This document shows, piece after piece, positions 57,156-64,000 of a DNA stretch of 64,000 bases (within the stretch, counting starts at the first letter, position 1; the number at the start of each line of letters is the position of its first letter). The DNA is from Erythroxylum novogranatense (Eukaryota > Streptophyta > Magnoliopsida > Malpighiales > Erythroxylaceae). Both the position numbers and the translations under genes were made by a program. The DNA lies in the NCBI GenBank assembly GCA_029891385.1, contig CM057225.1:74805387-74869386 (forward strand), written 5' to 3'. The notes under the pieces were generated by a model. That model worked only from the letters and a program-made list of their open reading frames with translations, was not told where the DNA came from and ran no database searches.

Positions 57156-58115
57156 TGTTAAGTCAAAATGACTTTACATCAAAAATGATTTTGATGTATA
57201 ACAAACATAGTGAGATCAAATACAAGAAAAACAAAACGATCCTGAGGCGATATCTGAGCGAAGATGACGTATCTGATGAATTAGGAGATGCAGATTTAAG
57301 ATGGCGTATCTGAGCGAAGTTGACACGCACAAATCAAAACACGATTTAAGTTTGTCAAAGTAAAAAGTCAACACAGACACAGATGACACAAGAAAATAAA
57401 AGACGCAGACGCAAATGTGAATCTGAGCGAAACAAAAGCGAGCCAGACGCAGACGCAGAGCGAAAAGAAGCAGATGAAAGAGTCGATTCGAGTTAGTTCT
57501 GAACTCAACTGATTAGCTGCTCTTTAAAGATTCAAGAATCAAGAATCAAGAAGCAGTTAGAGACGAAGGCTATAAATACAAGTCGAAGTCGAAAACTGAA
57601 GAGCTTGCTGTTTTGAGAAAAATTACACAAAACGAAAAAGCGATTAAGTGTGAATTAGTTAACGCTATCCTTCATAACAGAGTGTTCAAATATTTTCGAA
57701 AAGAAAGTTTATGCAGATAACTGCAGAGGCTAAGTGTGAAAGAATCTGGTTGTAGAGACCTGAAGAGGCTCGTGAAAGAATACTGTAACGTTTGAAGAGA
57801 TAGTGAAATCTCAGAAGAAATTCTAAGGACTGGACGTAGCCCACGGTTTGGGGTGAACCAGGATAAATCTGCGTGTCTACTACTCTCACTCTCTATCTCA
57901 CTTTTAGTTTCAAAGTTGATCTTTATTTACTATTCATATACTTAGCATTGAAAAGTTTAATCAATCAGGATTAATAAGAATTCTGTAAAGAATCTTAATT
58001 CTAACAAGTAATTCTAAAAGATATTCAAAAAGGGGAATACACAATTCAACCCCCCCCCCCTTCTCGTGCATTCTATTGTGTTTTTAAGTGCTGTATTAAC
58101 GTGTGATTCACTTCA
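57156..58115 (+). repeat. 3' LTR of copia element
   Basis: A 960-bp LTR with the same ends as the 5' copy. A C-run near 58051-58061 is longer than in the 5' LTR (12 against 6). Differences from the 5' LTR are concentrated in 57235-57500 and in small islands. Confidence 0.93.
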
Positions 58116-58766
58116 CATATTAAGGGTTAAGACCCAAAATTTTAGTACAAGCGAGCTTAAAGAGAAACTAAGACAATGTATTTTCTTGTTCATGCATCAT
58201 GTTAGCATATATGTATATAGATATGGAATGTTTTCGCATAAAAAGTGGTACATGCATTCATTGACAACTTCCGAGTATATTTGACATTAAATGTGATTGT
58301 ATTGAAAATTAGGAGTAGAAGGGGTAGAAAGAGTGATCTTGGTATGAGTTGTGATAAGGAAAGATTTAGAAATAAAATTAGTAGTGATCTGGAACATGTT
58401 CACTAAGTTCATTTCGGTCTGTTAGCCATAACTTTTTCTCTAGTGATCCAAACGAAATGATTCTTAATTAGGAGTAAACTAGGAACATATGGATACAATT
58501 TTTATGAAGACATCGAATTTCAGTTCTATCTCTAAGAGTTTCAAAATGTCACGAAGTTGAGAACTGGGTGCAGGATGTTGAGAGTTGAGCAAAAATTCGT
58601 GTTCCAACTTCGGGAGGAAATCTGGACCTAATTTAGATAAATTATGGAAAATTTGACTTATGAAAATTTGTAGATCTTTCTTTTATCTTTCCAACGGTAT
58701 ATAGTATGAAAATTTTGGATAACGGAGTCAAAAGTTATGATCCTTATAAGTGGAGACGTTCTGGAT

Positions 58767-59185
58767 AAAAAGCAGATGTTAAAAAAGTAGACGATAAAAA
58801 GCATATGGAAAAAAGTAGACGATAAAAAGCAGACGGAAAAAAGTAGATGATAAAAAGCAGACGGAAAAAAAAAGTAGACGATAAAAAACATACGGAAAAA
58901 AAGTAGACGATAAAAAGCAGACGAAAAAAAGTAGACGATAAAAAGCAAACGGAATAAAGTAGACGATAAAAAGAAGATGGAAGAAAGTAGACGATAAAAA
59001 GCAGACGGAAGAAAGTAGACGATAAAAAGCAGACGGAAGAAAGTAGACGACAAAAAACAGACAGAAGAAAGTAGACGATAGAAAAGTGAAAGATGAAAAA
59101 GTGAACGATAGAAATGAGACAGAAGAAAATGAGACGAAAGAAAGTGAGACGATACAAAAGTGAGACTATACAGAAGGTAGACGAT
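58767..59185. repeat. 28-bp tandem repeat array in LTR E
   Basis: About eleven 28-bp units AAAAAGCAGACGG(A)nAAGTAGACGAT are followed by four degenerate, longer ones. Homogenised variants (GGAAAAAAG early, GGAAGAAAG late) form a gradient along the array. It generates a 183-codon minus-strand open frame of Leu/Ser/Phe/Tyr repeats (59209-58658) that I do not accept as a gene. It lies after the GGAGTCAAAAGTTATG end of a ~185-bp module, the place of the cassettes in LTRs A and B. Confidence 0.95.
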
Positions 59186-61406
59186 AGAATTGGCCTTTGA
59201 GACCTTCATGAAAGTTGTATATTTGGAAGTCCTCTTTCCAATAGTCTAAAAACAAAGTTAATCAGAAATCTTTAGTGAGATTTATAGTAATTGCGCCAAG
59301 ACATGTACAGTACAAGTAAAGATATGAACATGTTGGATTCTTTTGGCCATAACTTCTTCTCTAGACCTCCAAATGACTTGATTCTTGAACCATTGGATTC
59401 ATAAGACATTTCCCTACATCTCCACCAAGAATCATAGTCATATGAAACTAATGGAGAAATATTTAGAGAAAAAAGTGAGACGGGTACAGTGAGTGTGTTC
59501 TTCAATAGTATGAACTAGTGTTATCTCACTGAACATACTTCAATATTTTGATGTTTTTTGGATTCGTAGAAGTCTTAATGAGACGATTTTTATTTTATGG
59601 TAAACTAGAAACATAGGGCTACAACTTATATGGAGAAATCAAATTCTGAATCGAACTCTAAGGGTTTCAAGTTTTGGATGGAAGTTGAGTATGGAGTACT
59701 GTCTCGAAATAAAAATAGTCCGGAGATATTGAAGTATAACTTTCACACTACTGAACCAAATTGAATGCTTTTGGTGTCATTGGAAATGTAAGACAATAGA
59801 GAAGAGTCTTCTAAAAGAAAGTGTTATGTTCGAATATACAAGGGTGTTTTTAGTAAGACACTTAAGTATAAAAGCATAAGGCACAAATAAAAGGGTAAAT
59901 GGGACAATTCTCACTCGTTAAGGGCATAAATGGAAGAAGAAGTGTTGTCTTGCTTATAAATAAAGGAGAAATGTGAATGAGAAGATTCTAGAGAAGCAAA
60001 ATGAGTGGATTAGAAAAGAGATAAGAGAGAGAGAACATGAAAAAGAAATGAAAGAGAGAAGGAAGGGAAAACAAGCTAGGGTTTTAATTTCCTTAGCCTT
60101 CAAGTGAGATTTTGAAGTTGTTCAAGAAGAGAAAAAGTAAGAGGAAGAGAAGAGCTTTATTCTGAGCCAAAGATCCCTTCATTTGGTGAAGAATGAAGGT
60201 AAGGTAATTTTGAATCTTTTGGATTTGTGGAAGGATTCTAGTTCATTGAGTTTAGAAAATGTTGGGTTTTAGTATTCTAGAATCAATTTTAGTGATTTTA
60301 CATTGTGGGATTTTTAAGTGGATTCCTATTGAATGAGATTTGGTTTGTATTAGGAAATCAAGAGAATCCTACCCAAGAACAAGGAGAAAGACAATTGTGA
60401 CTTGGAGTTTTGACAAGCAAACTAGGTGGGAAAAATATTTATGGTTATTGTGTAAATAGGCAATGTGCCGAAATGTGTACATATGTTTAAATTGTTAAGC
60501 TATGAATGGGAATTGGATATTTTGAGATCATGTGAAGTTAGAAAAGAGATGATGAGAAATTAAGTTATGATATAGAGTAACCAAGTGTTCTTGAAGTGTA
60601 AGCATATGAATAAGCTAGACATATAAAATGGGTAAAAGATTGAAAGGAGCATTTAGATTGATCATGTGTAATTATAAGTTAAATTAGACACCTATGAATT
60701 ATGAAATGGAAATGAGCATAACATGTGTTCGATAACATATGTCCGGGATTGTCATTGAGCATGTATTATACATGGTACATTATTACGATTGTGCATAAAT
60801 GAACGTTTTTACTTGTGTAATTATTGATGAGTGTACAATGGGTGTCTTGTATTTTAGGTTGTGCAGGTCAAGTGTCCGCATTCAGGCGTTCCCAGAAATT
60901 GAAAGCAAATGCTAATCTGGAGCGTACTGTGAGTAGACCTAGATGGTCTTACTTTATTGTTTGTTTGTTTATATTATGAATTGAGTGATTATGGAAAAAT
61001 TATTTAAATGTGATTGTGTATGTTGGTTTTCGGACAGAGATCCGATGAATGTGAAAATTGATTTGGATATTGAAGTGCTACTTGAATTATGTGTATTCAA
61101 TATGATGATCAATGTGTTCTAAATGGGAATTTGCATATGAATAATGATGTGATACATGATTTGGTTGTTAAATGCCAGACTCAGTTCCGAAGGAAAGTGT
61201 GATCATGCATGTAAATGAAAAGTGTGAATTCTCAACTTGAATGTTGAACGCCGGACTACTGTCCGATATTAAGTGAATATGATTGAGTAAGTGCATGCAA
61301 TGTAAGCGATACATTCCATCTCATGAATGCATAAAATATAAAGGAGTTATGATTTGAGTCGCCTATATGAAGCGCTTCCACATAAAGTTATGCTCTGTGA
61401 TTATCG

Positions 61407-61526
61407 GATTCGAATAAGCCTACGGGCCAGTATTCTGATTCGACTAAGCCTACGGGCCAGTATTCTAATTTGACTAAGCCTACTGGCTAGTATTCTGTTT
61501 TGACTAAGCCTACAGGCCAGTACTCT
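61407..61526 (+). repeat. Four 30-bp tandem repeats with GCC/GGC hairpins in LTR E
   Basis: Four 30-bp units GATTCGACTAAGCCTACGGG+CCAGTATTCT. Units 1-2 have a perfect GCC-TACG-GGC hairpin; unit 3 (GCCTACTGGC) and unit 4 (GCCTACAGGC) keep it with a changed loop base. The array lies inside the predicted intron 2 of LTR E, the same place as the hairpin arrays of LTR A and gypsy-2. Confidence 0.9.
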
Positions 61527-61748
61527 GTATATGTGAGAGGCACTCAATCACAACAATAAGAATGAATGTGAGTCTCATACAAATGGCATATGCATAATAT
61601 GAATGTCTAAATGATCTGAATGTGAAATTTGAATTCTGTATGATATATGGGTATGTGTTATGTGATTGGGTGAGCCATCGAGGATGGTCACTCATTGAGT
61701 TTGCAAAAATTCACTCAAAATTTGCAAATATTTTTCAGGATCAGAAGA

Positions 61749-61774
61749 ATACCCCGTTAGGCCAACGGGAGTAT
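61749..61774 (+). other. Post-acceptor hairpin in LTR E
   Basis: ATACCCCGTT, loop AGGCC, AACGGGAGTAT starts eleven bases after the predicted acceptor. Its stem is longer than in LTRs A and B, with GTT and AAC extending the pairing on both sides. Confidence 0.6.
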
Positions 61775-62166
61775 ACCTACAGTTTTCAAGTAAAGGATAG
61801 AGGTTAGGATCAGTTCGCGTCTGCATTGCATATCTTTAACTTTGTATTGAACTATATATATTCCGCAACTTTTGTATAAATGTATATTTTTGAAATGACT
61901 TAAGAGTTTTGTAATTGTGAAGGGGCCCAAATGGACATATGGGAATTTTTGTAAATTGCATTGTATGAGTGAAAAGGGCTTATGCCCTATTTGATTTTGG
62001 ACTTCTGCATATTGTGTTTTGTGATGCTTGTGTCAAACATATATATATATATATACCGATATCTGAGCGATTGAGTGTTTAGCACGCCACCTTCACGGAG
62101 CACGGACTCGGATATCACCGTCGATGTCGGGTTCAGGTCATTGCGGGAGTAAGGTGCTACATGTGA

Positions 62167-63339
62167 TTGGATTGATTAATTTTATAAATTATGTACTGAT
62201 GATTATCTTGCAACAGATGACTTAATTACAGGCTACAAGGTGGAGCAAGCCACTTATCATAGACCCAGGATGAGGGTAAACTTGTAGGTTATGTCTAGCT
62301 AACGAGTTAAAGAAGCGTTGCATGAGGGGCAGCTTATGAATTTGGATAGGTTTTTAGTATTTATTTTATTTTGTTATTTTTATTTTATCTTTTGATCCCT
62401 CTTTCTTAATATTTTGCAAGGATGTTAGTTTCATATTGTACGGATCAAAATCATAATGAAATCGTCATATTCAAGAAAGTACCAACTCAACCCTCTCATT
62501 CATTATACATGTTTATATTGTAGATATTGAGGACAATGTACGACTCTAAGTGTGGGAAAGGGGTTAACAATTTTAATGATTTCTTTAAGCTTATTATAAT
62601 TTTGATTATAAAAATTTTATTAACTAATATTACGAATTGGTTGAAATCTATCCATTAATACTATATTTCATTGTTGAATATTGACTTGAATTAGTATGTA
62701 AGAGGATGATAGTTGGAATAAAATTGCTTTTATAATTTATAGTTTAGTATTCATTAAGATGATCATGTTGAATGATATTATCATATTATTTACACATATA
62801 TAACTTTAATTTTGTGAGTTTTTCATTTAAGAGAAAAATTTTAAAATTTTTAAAGCTCTTATTATTCTTTCATGCGTGTGATATCATGCACGGTAGGATA
62901 ATTCTAGAACTTGTTTTTATTATACATATTGAGACCATATTTGTTAAATTAGAAGCATTGACATGATTCAGGCACTTAGATTCACAAACTTGCTTAGCCT
63001 ATTTCTTTGAAATCACCATACCCTAAAATTTACCTTTAGGAATAACGAAGTTGAGCCTTAGTTTTTTCATTAATTAAACACTTAAGTGGATTGAGTGAAA
63101 TACTAGTAAGGGTGTAAAGGTTTTTTCTATTGATTTCAATATGATTATTATTAATATTGACTTAATAAGCTAATTTTAGGATAATTTGATTCCACTTGTA
63201 TGTTAATTTGATGTCATAGGATATGATGGTGTTTAGTATGAATGGACAGATTGAGAATGATGATGGATTGATTTTGTGAAATTTATAATTTTGATTATGA
63301 TTTGCTTGAGGAAAACAAAAGCTTAAGTGTGGAGATGTT
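62167..63339 (+). mobile_element. Right Tat/Athila-like half element, 3' internal region
   Basis: This continues 47885-48744 after solo LTR E. It contains GGTGGAGCAAGCCAC, the CTAGCTAACGAGTTAAAGAA+GCG signature typical of the region after pol in Athila/Tat elements, ATATTGAGGACAATGTACG with CTAAGTGTGGG (62525-62558), and GCTTAAGTGTGGAGATGTT just before the LTR at 63340, which serves as the PPT region. It is the inverted counterpart of 45867-47370. Stretches such as 62772-62966 are AT-rich spacer, not genes. Confidence 0.7.
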
Positions 63340-64000
63340 TGATAAATGCATATTCGACTATATTTTTACACCCACATTTGATGTGTCTTGCTTGATATTT
63401 TATACTTTTATTGTATATTTGGCACTTAATTTGCCTTAAGTGATTTTATAGGTTATAATTGCTTTTATGGACTTAAAGCAGAGAAATCGGATGAAAATGC
63501 AATATAAAATGAAGATTTGAAGGATAGAGGGGATGAATGACCTTGCACTTCCCTTGGGTCGTGCAAAATCACAATTTCTGGGCATTTTGGTTATGCATGG
63601 CAATGCATTAGACTGTGCATCTCCTAAAATCCTAAATTTCACCATAAAAAGACATTTTTGAGGTAGATTGAGGAGAGCTGACATTAGGAGTCAATTTCTA
63701 GACATAGAGTTCATTCTTAAGGGGCTATTATGGTCTAAAGAAGCGGCAAACACGAAGAAATAAGCGAAAGATCCATCGGAATACAAGATAAAACCTTTAC
63801 ATCGCAATAATATTTGATAAACAATCAGGGAGATTTAGAATTATGCTTCCATTGTTTTCAATTTATTTTTCTTTCAATGTATGCTTGATTTCGTGTTTGA
63901 TTACGTGTAATTAAACGTCCAGTTATTATTTAAGTTAGATGAACTTTAAGTTAATACTTTGATATGATTTGTTTACCATAATCGGAAGGAGATGATTGCA
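63340..64000 (+). repeat. LTR of right Tat/Athila-like half element, cut by window edge
   Basis: It starts TGATAAATGCATATTCGACT and shares ACTATATTTTTAC, GCTTGATATTTTATACTTTT and AAACAATCAGGGAGA with the left LTR read on its minus strand. If its length is similar to the left copy (1.29 kb), about 630 bp remain beyond the window. Confidence 0.75.

Larger units (their letters stand above)
48766..58115 (+). mobile_element. Complete copia element (SIRE/Maximus-like), 9.35 kb
   Basis: 5' LTR 48766-49736, PBS, gag, protease, integrase, RT, RNase H, a 2.7-kb region after pol, PPT and 3' LTR 57156-58115. The exact duplication CATAT lies at 48761-48765 and 58116-58120. The copia order (integrase before RT) and the long post-pol region point to the SIRE/Maximus lineage. 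The integrase frame is clean, whereas gag, RT and the 3' region are broken by many small indels. Confidence 0.92.
48745..62161 (+). repeat. Solo LTR E (4.06 kb net), interrupted by copia element
   Basis: The left edge is TGTAACATCCCATCTCC and the right edge GGAGTAAGGTGCTACA, with an exact duplication TGTGA at 48740-48744 and 62162-62166. The copia element is inserted after only 21 bases. Its relation to LTRs A and B is shown by the last ~500 bp: ATTTTTCAG at 61738, the following hairpin, GATCAGTTCG.GTCTGCATT, and the terminal CACGGACTCGGATATCACC block. Predicted introns run 60199 to 60857 or 60866, and 60929-61738. A TATA box TATAAATA lies at 59955-59962. Confidence 0.9.

Noticed and set aside
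58767..59185. CRISPR-like array of 28-bp repeats
   Set aside because: The units are directly adjacent with no unique spacers, the DNA is plant nuclear sequence, and no cas genes exist. It is a tandem repeat inside a solo LTR.
58658..59209. 183-codon minus-strand open frame rich in Leu, Ser, Phe and Tyr, looking like a membrane protein
   Set aside because: It is produced by the 28-bp tandem array; adjacent frames are open too and the composition follows the repeat unit. No promoter or homologous protein features.

Overview
The window is plant nuclear DNA, most likely from a dicot, and it consists almost entirely of nested transposable elements. The evidence is AT-rich intergenic sequence, Ty3/gypsy chromovirus polyproteins with a C-terminal chromodomain, a copia polyprotein with a long region after pol (SIRE/Maximus type), a plant LINE with a DUF4283-like ORF1, CACTA transposase relics and Tat/Athila-type gypsy remnants. 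I found no host protein-coding gene, tRNA, rRNA or CRISPR array. Every coding region I recognise belongs to a mobile element and is broken.

Layout. (1) 1-7261: a chromovirus on the minus strand (gypsy-1), cut by the window edge inside its 3' LTR. (2) 7262-8667: fragment of another LTR. (3) 8675-11881, 16028-17945 and 30658-31040: relics of a CACTA-type DNA transposon and AT-rich flanks, split by solo LTRs. (4) Four solo LTRs, each with an exact 5-bp target-site duplication (TSD): A 11882-16022 (TSD ATCAT), C 17946-23300 (GAAGG), D 23327-30652 on the minus strand (TTAAA), and B 25594-29466 nested in D (TCCAA). (5) 32095-44558: a plus-strand LINE carrying a 632-bp tandem duplication and an internal inverted piece. 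It is interrupted by gypsy-2 at 33812-42694 (TSD CTAAT), a chromovirus that has lost its integrase in frame. (6) 44576-64000: two pol-less Tat/Athila-like half elements arranged head to head, their LTRs pointing outward. The right half is interrupted by solo LTR E (48745-62161, TSD TGTGA), and E is itself interrupted 21 bp from its start by a complete copia element (48766-58115, TSD CATAT).

The giant LTRs (A, B, E and both LTRs of gypsy-2) look related and share an architecture I do not know to be described. Each has plausible splice signals inside the LTR. In the second predicted intron lies an array of short hairpins or hairpin-containing repeats whose sequences differ but whose position is similar. 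A, B and E carry a conserved hairpin just after the second acceptor. Most of these LTRs, and the minus-strand LTRs, carry a family-specific palindromic or tandem cassette. A degenerate module of about 185 bp containing CTTCATGAAAGTTGTAG recurs in several of them. These structural regularities are the most interesting signal in the window. They are read from sequence alone and need alignment and RNA evidence.
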